A DNA stretch of 34,870 bases from Myxococcales bacterium. GTDB lineage: Bacteria > Myxococcota_A > Polyangia > Polyangiales > Polyangiaceae. Positions 1 to 7,571 of this stretch are shown here, one piece after another. How positions within the stretch are numbered: position 1 is the stretch's first letter; the number at the start of each line of letters is the position of its first letter. The notes beneath the pieces were generated by a model that ran no database searches, was not told where the DNA came from, and saw only the letters and a list, made by a program, of their open reading frames with translations. A program made the translations under genes and the position numbers. The DNA is taken from assembly GCA_021778125.1 (NCBI GenBank), contig JAJYCT010000014.1:1-34870 (forward strand), in the 5' to 3' direction.

Positions 1-1
1 G

Positions 2-133
2 GACAGGTCCGGATCGTGCCGGCGACGAGTCCGGGGATCGCGGGCGACGAAAGGCGTGCCGATCGGCGACAAGAGCGGGATCGTCGGGCCACAAGTCCGG
101 GGTGTGCGGGAGACAAGTCCGGGGTGTGCGGTC
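2..133. repeat. Degenerate 22-bp tandem repeat, six units
   Basis: Six consecutive 22-bp units can be laid out from base 2 to 133, most starting GACAAG or GACGAG and carrying a GTCCGGGG core. The last two units (90-111 and 112-133) share a 19-bp identical stretch, while earlier units are more diverged. A 22-bp period is not a multiple of three, so a conserved protein repeat is unlikely. The run begins at the window edge and may extend further upstream. Its role is unknown; it could be a minisatellite or an intergenic spacer repeat. Confidence 0.7.
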
Positions 134-210
134 ACAGAGAGGCGTCGACGCGAGTAGTCTGTCGAAGCGGGGCGCGGGCGGCAAGGACGCATCATCCGAC
201 GTAACCAGTA

Positions 211-283
211 GGCGATTGCGCGACTGCGCCCCGCGAGGGAGCGGTGATGTTCGTGAGCGCCGCGGCGCAGTTGCGCAATCGTC
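211..283 (+). other. 20-bp stem, 33-nt loop inverted repeat
   Basis: Arms 211-230 and 264-283 pair over 20 bp. The only two non-Watson-Crick positions (212-282 and 222-272) are G-U pairs if the plus strand is transcribed, but A-C mismatches if the minus strand is. The structure therefore fits a plus-strand RNA better. It lies 118 bp beyond the leader-distal end of the CRISPR array and has no T-run, so it is not a standard intrinsic terminator. It could be a structured RNA, a MITE-like element or a recombination site. No gene is supported in 134-400. Confidence 0.6.
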
Positions 284-400
284 CGATTGGACGGAGCCGG
301 TGTGCGGCAGCGACAGGGCGCGACTGGTGGCTTGCGGAGCTGCTATGGGCAAGAAGGCGGATCAGCAGGGGCATCGCGCCGATTGGCTTGTGCCTGGCGT

Positions 401-2261
401 GTTGCAGTCCCCTCGTCTTCGGGGCTCTCGGTGTTCCTTTCTCGCGGCGAACGCGGGCGCCGAGGTGTTCACGCGTTGCAGTCCCCTCGTCTTCGGGGCT
501 CTCGGTGTTCCGGCAGATCGCGGAGGCCAAGGCCACCGACCCGAAGCGGTTGCAGTCCCCTCGTCTTCGGGGCTCTCGGTGTTCCTCGCTGGACACATCC
601 ACGCTCCGCAGGCATTCCGCTTGTTGCAGTCCCCTCGTCTTCGGGGCTCTCGGTGTTCCCCTCGCGCTCCCATTTCCCTGGATCCACGATCTTGAGTTGC
701 AGTCCCCTCGTCTTCGGGGCTCTCGGTGTTCCTCCAGGTGATCCCGTGGCGGTCGTGGCCGAGCAACTCGGGTTGCAGTCCCCTCGTCTTCGGGGCTCTC
801 GGTGTTCCAGGGGACGCTCGGGGCGGGACCTACCGTCTCGACGATGTTGCAGTCCCCTCGTCTTCGGGGCTCTCGGTGTTCCACATCGAGCGCGTGTACC
901 TGCGCGCGGGGATGCTGCCGTTGCAGTCCCCTCGTCTTCGGGGCTCTCGGTGTTCCTCGCAGCGCGGCGCGGACGATGACGACGCACGGCTACGTTGCAG
1001 TCCCCTCGTCTTCGGGGCTCTCGGTGTTCCTCTGACCGGAGCCACGTGAGGAAGTCCTGCTCGGCCGTTGCAGTCCCCTCGTCTTCGGGGCTCTCGGTGT
1101 TCGGGGCAAAAGGTGCGCGCGGAAGGTCCCGATCCGGGTTGCAGTCCCCTCGTCTTCGGGGCTCTCGGTGTTCGCCGTCGCCGCCCGGTCAGGCCGGCTT
1201 CACGAGCCTGTTGCAGTCCCCTCGTCTTCGGGGCTCTCGGTGTTCTCGACCTCATCCAGCAGGAGCCCATCGGGCACACCGTGTTGCAGTCCCCTCGTCT
1301 TCGGGGCTCTCGGTGTTCCGCCCGGCGATCTCGTCGAGCCGCGCGATCGTGGTGTTGCAGTCCCCTCGTCTTCGGGGCTCTCGGTGTTCAGCCGGTGCAG
1401 GACCGGGGGCGCCCCCTCGATCTTCGGTTGCAGTCCCCTCGTCTTCGGGGCTCTCGGTGTTCCTCTCCACCATCACCGGGTCGATCCCGGCCCGCTGGAG
1501 TTGCAGTCCCCTCGTCTTCGGGGCTCTCGGTGTTCCCTGGTCGAGAGCCCATTCAACAAGCGCCGCACGTGGTTGCAGTCCCCTCGTCTTCGGGGCTCTC
1601 GGTGTTCCTCCCCCCACTGCGCGACGAGCCGACGCAGGTACGCGCGTTGCAGTCCCCTCGTCTTCGGGGCTCTCGGTGTTCGCTGGTGGTGGAGGGCGTG
1701 TTCGATGCGCTCGCGCACGTTGCAGTCCCCTCGTCTTCGGGGCTCTCGGTGTTCCGACTTGCCGTCACCGCCCAGGACCCGGGCGTGTTGGTTGCAGTCC
1801 CCTCGTCTTCGGGGCTCTCGGTGTTCGCTGCAGGCGCTGCAGGTGACGCGCATCCCGTGGGGTTGCAGTCCCCTCGTCTTCGGGGCTCTCGGTGTTCCCC
1901 GGCGTTGCCCGCGTACTGATTGCCCATGGGTTAGTTGCAGTCCCCTCGTCTTCGGGGCTCTCGGTGTTCCCGCCAATGCGGGGCGGCACTCGTCGGGGGA
2001 GAACTAGTTGCAGTCCCCTCGTCTTCGGGGCTCTCGGTGTTCCTCCGGCCGCGGTGGCGTTGCCGCTCGACTGGCACCCGTTGCAGTCCCCTCGTCTTCG
2101 GGGCTCTCGGTGTTCACGGTGCGCAGGAGACCGATCAGGGTGAGCATCCCCTGTTGCAGTCCCCTCGTCTTCGGGGCTCTCGGTGTTCCGCTCCAGCTCC
2201 TCGCGCACGATGGCCCGGACGATGTGTTGCAGTCCCCTCGTCTTCGGGGCTCTCGGTGTTC
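401..2261 (-). CRISPR. Type I-B CRISPR array: 26 identical repeats, 25 spacers
   Basis: A 36-bp repeat, on the plus strand starting GTTGCAGTCCCC and ending CTCTCGGTGTTC, occurs 26 times from 401 to 2261 without a visible mismatch. Spacers are 35-40 bp, mostly 37-38. On the minus strand the repeat starts GAACACC and ends GGGGACTGCAAC, giving an 8-nt 5' handle ACTGCAAC after Cas6 cleavage. A CCCC/GGGG stem around an 8-nt loop lies inside it. The handle form and the cas4-side leader indicate minus-strand transcription, with the newest spacers near 2226. No repeat degenerates at either end, so the array looks recently maintained. All spacers appear distinct from each other. Long open frames running through the array are artefacts of the repeat. 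Confidence 0.98.
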
Positions 2262-2373
2262 CGCTTCGCTTCTCCGGGCAAATCGCTCAAGTCTCGCGGT
2301 CTCTTTTCGGTGAACCTCCAGGTTGCCAAGGAGCAGGGGGGGTCCACCTGAAACTCGACGGTGGGGACCCAAG
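2262..2373 (-). promoter_or_regulatory. CRISPR leader between cas4 and the array
   Basis: This 112-bp gap lies between the cas4 stop and the first minus-strand repeat. On the minus strand it contains an A-rich patch (CCGAAAAGAGACC) and ends in GAAGCGAAGCG next to the repeat. Type I leaders normally hold the array promoter and the integration signal, and the position and repeat orientation both fit. No exact promoter boxes can be assigned with confidence. It includes a 13-bp word that is repeated in the cas1-cas8 intergenic region. Confidence 0.6.
2340..2370 (-). terminator. Hairpin just after the cas4 stop codon
   Basis: GGGTCCACC (2340-2348) can pair with GGTGGGGACCC (2360-2370), leaving a two-base bulge. 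On the minus strand the hairpin starts 3 nt after the cas4 stop. It could end or attenuate the cas1-cas2-cas4 transcript before the array leader. No U-run follows, so it may instead be a leader element. Confidence 0.3.
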
Positions 2374-3012
2374 TCAGAGAACGTCGCCGCAGAATCGAAC
2401 GTACTCGCATTGGGCGCAGAATGCGCGGTGCTTCGTCGGCGGCGGGAAGCGCTCGTGCACCAGCATCGCCCGGATGTCCTGCAGCGCGCGCTCGAAGGCG
2501 GAGCGAAGATCGGTGCCGAGCTTGACCGGCACGAGCCGCTCCTCCGGAAGGAGGAGCAGGAACCCGGTGTCCACCGATCCTTGGGGGCGCGCCTCGTGTT
2601 CTTCTAGGAGCATCGCGTAGCCGGCGAGCTGGATGGTGTGGTGGCCGGACGCGCCACCCTCGGTCCGCTTCACCTCGACGGGATGTGCCTGCCCCGGAGT
2701 CGCCGCACCGGGCGCCACGTCGAGCACGAGATCGCAGACGCCGCAAACGCCCAGCCGCTCACTCTGGAGACGGACGTTGAACCGGCGCGAGGCGACCTCG
2801 AGCCCGTATCGACGCGCACCGCGACGACGCTCCAGTCGTTCGAGCGCGGCCTCGGCATCCCGCCCCAGCGCCATCTTCGCCGTCTCGCGGACGCGATGGG
2901 GCATCATGCGGCGGTGCCAGAGCACGCGGGGGCAGAATGTCCACTGCCGCGCATCGGCGACTGCTAGCGGAATCGATTCAGCCGACGCGGTGCCGAGATC
3001 AAACATCGTCAC
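2374..3012 (-). CDS. cas4: Cas4 exonuclease (Fe-S, RecB-like)
   Basis: Cas4 trims and orients prespacers before Cas1-Cas2 integration. The 212-aa product has the expected Cys set for a 4Fe-4S cluster: C27 in FCPRVLWHR, and C199, C202 and C208 in the C-terminal CAQCEYVRFCGD. Between them is a RecB-type nuclease core with a CDLVLD segment and a VEVKR (ExK) motif. Length is normal for the family. The start overlaps the cas2 end by 14 bp, which suggests translational coupling; a second in-frame ATG lies two codons downstream. It is the last gene of the leftward adaptation operon and adjoins the leader. Confidence 0.93.
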   Translation of the reverse strand: MTMFDLGTASAESIPLAVADARQWTFCPRVLWHRRMMPHRVRETAKMALGRDAEAALERLERRRGARRYGLEVASRRFNVRLQSERLGVCGVCDLVLDVAPGAATPGQAHPVEVKRTEGGASGHHTIQLAGYAMLLEEHEARPQGSVDTGFLLLLPEERLVPVKLGTDLRSAFERALQDIRAMLVHERFPPPTKHRAFCAQCEYVRFCGDVL

Positions 3013-3406
3013 CCCCTGCTGCGTCCGGGACGAGCACCGCGGGCGCTGCGGCGGGCGCCGGCATCGTCTTCTTCACTCCGAGCGTCGAGTGCCGGTACGC
3101 CCACGCGGCTTCGCGGTGGCCGATCGCGTAGATCGCGGCGCGGCCGCCGCCCTTGGCGGTCGTGAGCATCTTCAGAAGGCGTGCCCACAGCTCCTCGCGC
3201 CGGTTTCGCGTCATCGGCCCTTCGAACAGGCTCCACTGCGCGCGGGTCAGCCCGTAGTCCTTGCACACCTCCCCGAGCCTGTGACGAACCTTGTCGGACG
3301 GGATGTCGAAGGCGACGATCGTGAGCAGCTCGTCTTCCGGGTCCAGTCGCGCGGTTGCGGCGCCCGGGCGGGGCCCGTTCCACGGCTTGCGGCCGCGGAT
3401 CACCAT
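2999..3406 (-). CDS. cas2: Cas2 adaptation protein with extended termini
   Basis: Cas2 is the dimeric centre of the Cas1-Cas2 integrase. The conserved core is clear: LLTIVAFDIPSDKVR with Asp34 on the first strand, then LTRAQWSLFEG and RAAIYAIG. At 135 aa the protein is longer than the usual 85-100 aa, with about 25 extra N-terminal residues and an Ala/Pro-rich C-terminal tail. The ATG at 3406 overlaps the cas1 stop by 7 bp (ATGGTGA context), which supports this start; an internal start nearer the core cannot be excluded. It lies between cas1 and cas4. Confidence 0.9.
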   Translation of the reverse strand: MVIRGRKPWNGPRPGAATARLDPEDELLTIVAFDIPSDKVRHRLGEVCKDYGLTRAQWSLFEGPMTRNRREELWARLLKMLTTAKGGGRAAIYAIGHREAAWAYRHSTLGVKKTMPAPAAAPAVLVPDAAGGDDV

Positions 3407-4479
3407 GTCATCGCGAAAGGCTTGTAGGCGCCTTCCCCCCGAACGTGCATGGCGACGGCCCGCGCCTGCCTTTGAATCACGCTCCCCAACAGCAGCTTGC
3501 GACCGGCGATCGTCACCTTCGCGTCGAGGCGCTCGAGCACCGCGTCGGCGATCGCCCTGCGCGCGGTCTCGTCGAGGCGCGAGCCCTCGAACCGAACGGG
3601 GCGACCGAGGCGCACGTGCGCAAGCACAGCGCGATCGACGGCGGGCGGACGCAGCTCCTCCATGACATCGAGCACGAGCGACGGCTTGCCGCTGCGATCC
3701 GCGTGGAGCATCCCCGCGAACGGATCGAGGCCGGCGAGCAGGAGCGCGGCCCACGTGCGGCTGGCCAGGATGCCGTAGCCGTAGTTGAGGAGAGCGTTCA
3801 CGGGGTCGACCGCGCCGCGCCCTTCGCGGCCGTCGAACGCGCAGCGACCTTCGAGCAGCGCCTTGACGCCGGACCAGTACGCACGACCGCCCAGCCCTTC
3901 GGCGCCCATCAGCCGCTCGCGCACCATATCGGGCCTGTCGCCTTCCACGTCGAGCGCAAGGCGGCGAGCCTCGCGCACCTTCTCGGCGGCGGCGAGCACG
4001 CGCTCGCGGCGCTCGCCGTCCTCGCCCTCTGCCTTGGCGAAGTAGGTGAGTAGGCTCGCCTGGTTGCGCAACTTGCCCGTGACGAACGCGCGGCCGAGCG
4101 CCGCGCCCTCGGGGCGATCCATCGCCCGGAGCTGCGCGCGCCGCGTCGCGATCGTCGCCGTGAGCATCGGCGAGGTGATCATTGCGTACGGTTGCCCGCC
4201 CGCTCCGACGAAGGTGAGCGGTATTCCTCGCGCGGCGGCCTCTTCGATCAAGTCGGTCGAGACGCTCACGCCGCGGGACGGCAACACGATCTCGCCGACC
4301 CGGAAGAGAGGGATCTCCTCCTCGTTGCGCGGGGCTGCAGCACGCGCGCGTGGCGGCGGGTACGTATCGGGCGTCGGCTCCGTCGCGGAGCGCGGCTTCG
4401 CGGGGCCGCGGAGGAGAAGCCGCTCGCCGCGTTTGCCGACGAACGTGCCGGGCTCGCGGACGATGACGGTTCGGAACAT
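3400..4479 (-). CDS. cas1: Cas1 CRISPR integrase with N-terminal insertion
   Basis: Cas1 is the metal-dependent integrase that inserts new spacers at the leader end. The 359-aa product has the N-terminal beta domain (IPLFRVGEIVLPSRGVSVS) and the alpha-helical catalytic domain. The likely metal ligands are E194 in MGAEGLGG, H259 in MLHADRSGKPS and E274 in LVLDVMEELRP. An unusual stretch of about 25-30 residues rich in Pro, Arg and Ala (roughly residues 26-55) interrupts the beta domain. It is the first gene of the leftward cas1-cas2-cas4 operon, divergent from the effector operon. Tandem 11-bp repeats lie just upstream of the start. Confidence 0.95.
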   Translation of the reverse strand: MFRTVIVREPGTFVGKRGERLLLRGPAKPRSATEPTPDTYPPPRARAAAPRNEEEIPLFRVGEIVLPSRGVSVSTDLIEEAAARGIPLTFVGAGGQPYAMITSPMLTATIATRRAQLRAMDRPEGAALGRAFVTGKLRNQASLLTYFAKAEGEDGERRERVLAAAEKVREARRLALDVEGDRPDMVRERLMGAEGLGGRAYWSGVKALLEGRCAFDGREGRGAVDPVNALLNYGYGILASRTWAALLLAGLDPFAGMLHADRSGKPSLVLDVMEELRPPAVDRAVLAHVRLGRPVRFEGSRLDETARRAIADAVLERLDAKVTIAGRKLLLGSVIQRQARAVAMHVRGEGAYKPFAMTW

Positions 4480-4496
4480 CGAGACCCCCTCTCGTA

Positions 4497-4529
4497 CGTA
4501 GCAGCGCCGTAGCAGCGCGCAGCGCTACG
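4497..4529. promoter_or_regulatory. Two tandem 11-bp repeats plus a partial inverted copy upstream of cas1
   Basis: CGTAGCAGCGC occurs at 4497-4507 and again directly at 4508-4518. It is followed at 4519-4529 by GCAGCGCTACG, whose reverse complement begins with the same CGTAGC. The block starts 18 bp upstream of the cas1 ATG, in the divergent cas1-cas8 intergenic region. The arrangement resembles an operator for a dimeric or cooperative regulator, but no regulator is identified. Confidence 0.4.
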
Positions 4530-4592
4530 CCTTGCCTTCAATGTGAAGTAGGGCCGTGCCTGCGTCGAGAACGGTCTGACCTTCCGCGGGGT

Positions 4593-4605
4593 GGGTCCAC
4601 CTGAA
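4593..4605. promoter_or_regulatory. 13-bp word shared with the CRISPR leader
   Basis: GGGTCCACCTGAA occurs here, between the divergent cas operons, and again at 2340-2352 in the array leader. In both places it is preceded by a G-rich run. Exact 13-bp recurrence at the two sites where cas and array transcription should begin suggests a shared regulator or promoter element, but this is inference. Confidence 0.35.
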
Positions 4606-4771
4606 CGCCCTCGCATCCGGAGCAAGGTGCTAGATTCGACGGCGCGATGAGCAAGGCGGCGCCGCGACGAAAACCACACGCCAAGCGACGCACGGTGCCG
4701 CGGGACGCTCTGCTCGACGTCGGCCGTGCCGCTCTCGTCGGGAGGCTCGGGTTGTCTGGAGCGCTCCGTTC

Positions 4772-4936
4772 GTGCCAGCGGTCGGCGGCGGGCGGGATCG
4801 GTGGGAGGATCTGCGCAGGGCCTGGGCAGACGTGCCGATGGGCGAGCTGAAGGCGCAGATGTGGTGGGAGGGCCTGCAGGACCGCGCCTTGCGTCGGGCG
4901 ATGCGACGGCGGAGCGACGGAGCACATCGCGCATGA
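4772..4936 (+). CDS. Candidate 54-aa gene coupled to cas8
   Basis: An open frame begins at GTG 4772, with GGAG ten bases upstream, and stops at 4934-4936 so that its TGA overlaps the cas8 ATG as ATGA. The C-terminal part (RWEDLRRAWADVPMGELKAQ, then MWWEGLQDRALRRAMRRR) is rich in Trp, Arg, Glu and Leu and looks like a short amphipathic helical protein. ATGA coupling is the same junction used between cas8 and cas7. An alternative start is ATG 4838. I do not recognise the family. In Myxococcus xanthus a small regulator, DevI, is encoded at the head of the dev CRISPR operon, but no sequence similarity is claimed. It could also be an upstream leader peptide or chance. Confidence 0.4.
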   Translation: MPAVGGGRDRWEDLRRAWADVPMGELKAQMWWEGLQDRALRRAMRRRSDGAHRA

Positions 4937-6480
4937 CGTCGCCTGCGCCGATCCTCCGCTTCACCGGGCACGCACTCGTCGACGTGGGCATCGCGGGGCT
5001 CTGCGCGTTCCGCAAACGGTCGCGGCCCGAGGATCTCGTCTTCGAGGATCTCGACGCCGCCGCGTCGTTCATGGAGGAGCACTACTACGGTGGTGCGCTC
5101 GTCAGCTACCTCACGTGCGTGTTCATGAATTCGTCGTTCGTGCAGCGAACCGAGACGGAGAGCACGAAGCGCGCGTTCATCGCGCAATATGTGCGCGCGC
5201 ACCGCGCCACCCCGCACTCCGACGTCGCGGGCATGCGCTGCGCCTTCTCGGGTGAACCGGCGACGTCGCCGCTCGTTCGCACGCACCTGCCGATGTTCTC
5301 GGGCGAGGGCGTGCTGAACTTTCGGCCGAACGGTGAGGCGTTCGTCCCGGCCGCCGGTGCCTACGTCGTCGCCCTGATGTTCCTGCCGATGGCCAGCCGA
5401 CGCGCCGAGGGCCGGTTGCTTGCGGTGCACGCGGACGACCCCGCGCTCATGCTGCGCTTCGCGAAGCGCTACCTCGACGACAACCGCCGCCTGCTGGCGC
5501 TGCCGCTGCCGACCACGCGTGCCCCGATCCACGAGGGGTATGACCGTGAGCAGCCGATGTGGGATGCGGCGAAGAAGCGCTACAAGTTCGCCGACGCGAA
5601 GGGGCCTCGGTCGCTCGTCGTGCACGATCTCACGGCGATCGCCGCGGAGGCATTGCCCTCCGACGCGCGCCCGCGCCCGACGGCGCTCACCGCGTACTTG
5701 CTCTCGAGCTCCGGCCAAGGGCCCTCTCTGGACGTCTTTCACGTCCCGTCGGGCGCCGTCACGTTCGTGGTCAAGGCGGCGGGAGCATCGACAGCCTCGG
5801 CCTGGAGGGCGGTCGCGGCTCGTTTTCAGGCGCTCTCGGAGGCGGATGACGATGGAGGCACGGTATCTTCGTCTGGGAAAAAGAGGGCAGGGGTCAACAA
5901 GGCAAAGCCCATCGCGGGGCGCGCCGGCTGGTCGCGAAACTACGCCTTCGAGGATCTCTGCGGCATCTTCGATGCGGGGTTCACGGATCGCGCTGCCGCG
6001 GCGCAGTGGCTGCGGCGCCATCTGCTCAGTCGCATCGATCGAGAAGGCGAGCGTGCGACCTATGGCGACGCGCGAGCGCGCAATTGGAGGCTCGCGGAGC
6101 TGTTCTTGAAGGAGGTCCTCGGAATGAACAAGGGTCGCATCGACTCCATCCGCGTCTTTGCCGACAAGCTCGCGGGGTGGATCCACGCCAAGAACGCGAA
6201 GAAGCTCTACAACGCGTTGACCTTTCAGCGTCTACGGGACCTGCAGGACGCCTTGCGCAGCGCTCAGCGAGAGAGCGCCACGGGGCAGCTCCTTTTCGGC
6301 CTCGACGAGTACCGAGACGTGTGGCTCCACGACGATGGCGACGTCTACCTGGCGCGTGATCTCATCTGCATCCGTGTCGTCGAGCGCCTTCACGAGCTCG
6401 GGTACTTTGCTGCGCACCCCGAGGACGCCCTCACGCCAGAGGGCGACGCCTCGGGCACGGAGGAGGAGGTACGACAATGA
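4933..6480 (+). CDS. cas8: Type I-B large subunit Cas8b/Cst1 (DevT-like)
   Basis: This 515-aa protein is the likely large subunit of the Cascade complex, which recognises the PAM and the non-target strand. Assignment rests on position before a clear Cst2/DevR Cas7 and on Cst1-like features: an N-terminal FTGHALVDVGIAGLCAFRK segment, a region with MRCAFSGEPATSPLVRTHLP and FSGEGVLNFRPNG resembling the Cst1 zinc-ribbon area, and a helical C-terminus. The usual paired CxxC motifs are degenerate; only one Cys is seen at MRCAF. The start is ATG 4933 because it overlaps the preceding small frame as ATGA; longer upstream extension has poor codon use. Its stop overlaps the cas7 ATG by 4 bp. The subtype could also be named Cas8a1 in older schemes. 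Confidence 0.85.
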   Translation: MTSPAPILRFTGHALVDVGIAGLCAFRKRSRPEDLVFEDLDAAASFMEEHYYGGALVSYLTCVFMNSSFVQRTETESTKRAFIAQYVRAHRATPHSDVAGMRCAFSGEPATSPLVRTHLPMFSGEGVLNFRPNGEAFVPAAGAYVVALMFLPMASRRAEGRLLAVHADDPALMLRFAKRYLDDNRRLLALPLPTTRAPIHEGYDREQPMWDAAKKRYKFADAKGPRSLVVHDLTAIAAEALPSDARPRPTALTAYLLSSSGQGPSLDVFHVPSGAVTFVVKAAGASTASAWRAVAARFQALSEADDDGGTVSSSGKKRAGVNKAKPIAGRAGWSRNYAFEDLCGIFDAGFTDRAAAAQWLRRHLLSRIDREGERATYGDARARNWRLAELFLKEVLGMNKGRIDSIRVFADKLAGWIHAKNAKKLYNALTFQRLRDLQDALRSAQRESATGQLLFGLDEYRDVWLHDDGDVYLARDLICIRVVERLHELGYFAAHPEDALTPEGDASGTEEEVRQ

Positions 6481-7571
6481 GCCATGTCACGGGAGTCCTG
6501 GTCATCGACGCGCCCGCGAGCGCGCTCAACAACTCGGGAAAGGACGACGAGGCGCGCACCGACAACGCCGTCGCGGTGAAGTTCATCCGCGCGCCCGAGG
6601 GGCGCTACCCGTACGTGAGCGCGCAGGCGGTGCGGTATTGGCTGCGGACCCACCTCGCGCTGCAGGAGAGGTGGGACGCGTCGCCCGTCTTCCGCGAGTC
6701 CAAGGTCGCGTACACGGACGCTGAGCCCACGCTGTACGCCGAGGACGACCTCTTTGGCTACATGCGGGCGGCCTCCAAGTCGACGGATGAAAAGAAAGCC
6801 GCGAAGCGCGCAGAGATTGCCGCGAAGGCGACGCCGATCGACACCGAGGTCGGTGAGGTCACCCGCGTCTCGCCGCTCCGCATCGGCACGCTGGTCGCAA
6901 CGACACCGATACGCATCACCCAGGACTTCGGCACGATGGCGCGTGCCGAGGGCGATCCCGTCCCGCACGAGCACCAGTTCTACCGCGCCCACCTGAAGGC
7001 GCCGTTCGGAATTGATTTGACGTGCGCAGGCACGTTCTTCGACTCCAAGCGTGTCGGCTTCAAGAACGTCGACAAGCACCGAATCGAGAGCGCCAAGAAG
7101 GCTGGCGCCACGGAGAAGACGGTGCGCGGCTTCTCCGCGTGGCGGCTGCCGATAGAGACGCGCCGCACGCGTGTCGCGATGCTGCTGCGCGCGATCGGAC
7201 GGCTGGAGGGCGGCGCGAAGCAGACCCTCCACCTGACCGACACGGCGCCGTCCGCGCTCGTCTTCGCCGTATGCCACAGCGGCAACCAGCCCTTCATTCG
7301 CCTCTTCGACGAGGGGGACTCGGGCTCCACCGTCTTTCGCGACGACGTCCTCGAGGAAGCGCTTCGCGTCTACGAGGACGATCTGGCGTCCGACGTCTAC
7401 ATCGGCTGGTCGCGAGGGTTCCTGGACGCGGAGCGAAAGAAGCTGGACGCATTCCTGCACAACCCCGAGCGCACTCGCGGCAAGAGGATCCAGGTCGGGC
7501 ACCCGCGTGAGATGGCCGAAGCCTTCGCCCAGGCCGTGGAGAACCCAGAGCACGCCGCGTGGTTCGACTGA
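6477..7571 (+). CDS. cas7: Cas7/Cst2/DevR backbone subunit
   Basis: Cas7 polymerises along the crRNA to form the Cascade backbone. The 364-aa sequence opens VTGVLVIDAPASALNNSGKD and has YPYVSAQAVRYWLRTHL, both typical of the Cst2/DevR autoregulator family of RAMP proteins. Further blocks include VSPLRIGTLV and HEHQFYRAHL. In myxobacteria DevR homologues affect development as well as CRISPR function; whether that applies here is unknown. The ATG overlaps the cas8 stop (ATGA) and the stop overlaps the cas5 ATG (TGATG), so the effector genes are translated as a coupled unit. Confidence 0.93.
   Translation: MSHVTGVLVIDAPASALNNSGKDDEARTDNAVAVKFIRAPEGRYPYVSAQAVRYWLRTHLALQERWDASPVFRESKVAYTDAEPTLYAEDDLFGYMRAASKSTDEKKAAKRAEIAAKATPIDTEVGEVTRVSPLRIGTLVATTPIRITQDFGTMARAEGDPVPHEHQFYRAHLKAPFGIDLTCAGTFFDSKRVGFKNVDKHRIESAKKAGATEKTVRGFSAWRLPIETRRTRVAMLLRAIGRLEGGAKQTLHLTDTAPSALVFAVCHSGNQPFIRLFDEGDSGSTVFRDDVLEEALRVYEDDLASDVYIGWSRGFLDAERKKLDAFLHNPERTRGKRIQVGHPREMAEAFAQAVENPEHAAWFD

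Noticed and set aside
327-400. A further degenerate repeat and spacer before the first CRISPR repeat
   Set aside because: Bases 327-362 show no similarity to the 36-bp repeat.
102-2351. Many long open frames on both strands across the CRISPR array
   Set aside because: They are translations of the repeat in different frames and have no independent gene features.
4630-6186. Long minus-strand frame opposite cas8
   Set aside because: It is antisense to cas8 and has no recognisable domain or start context.
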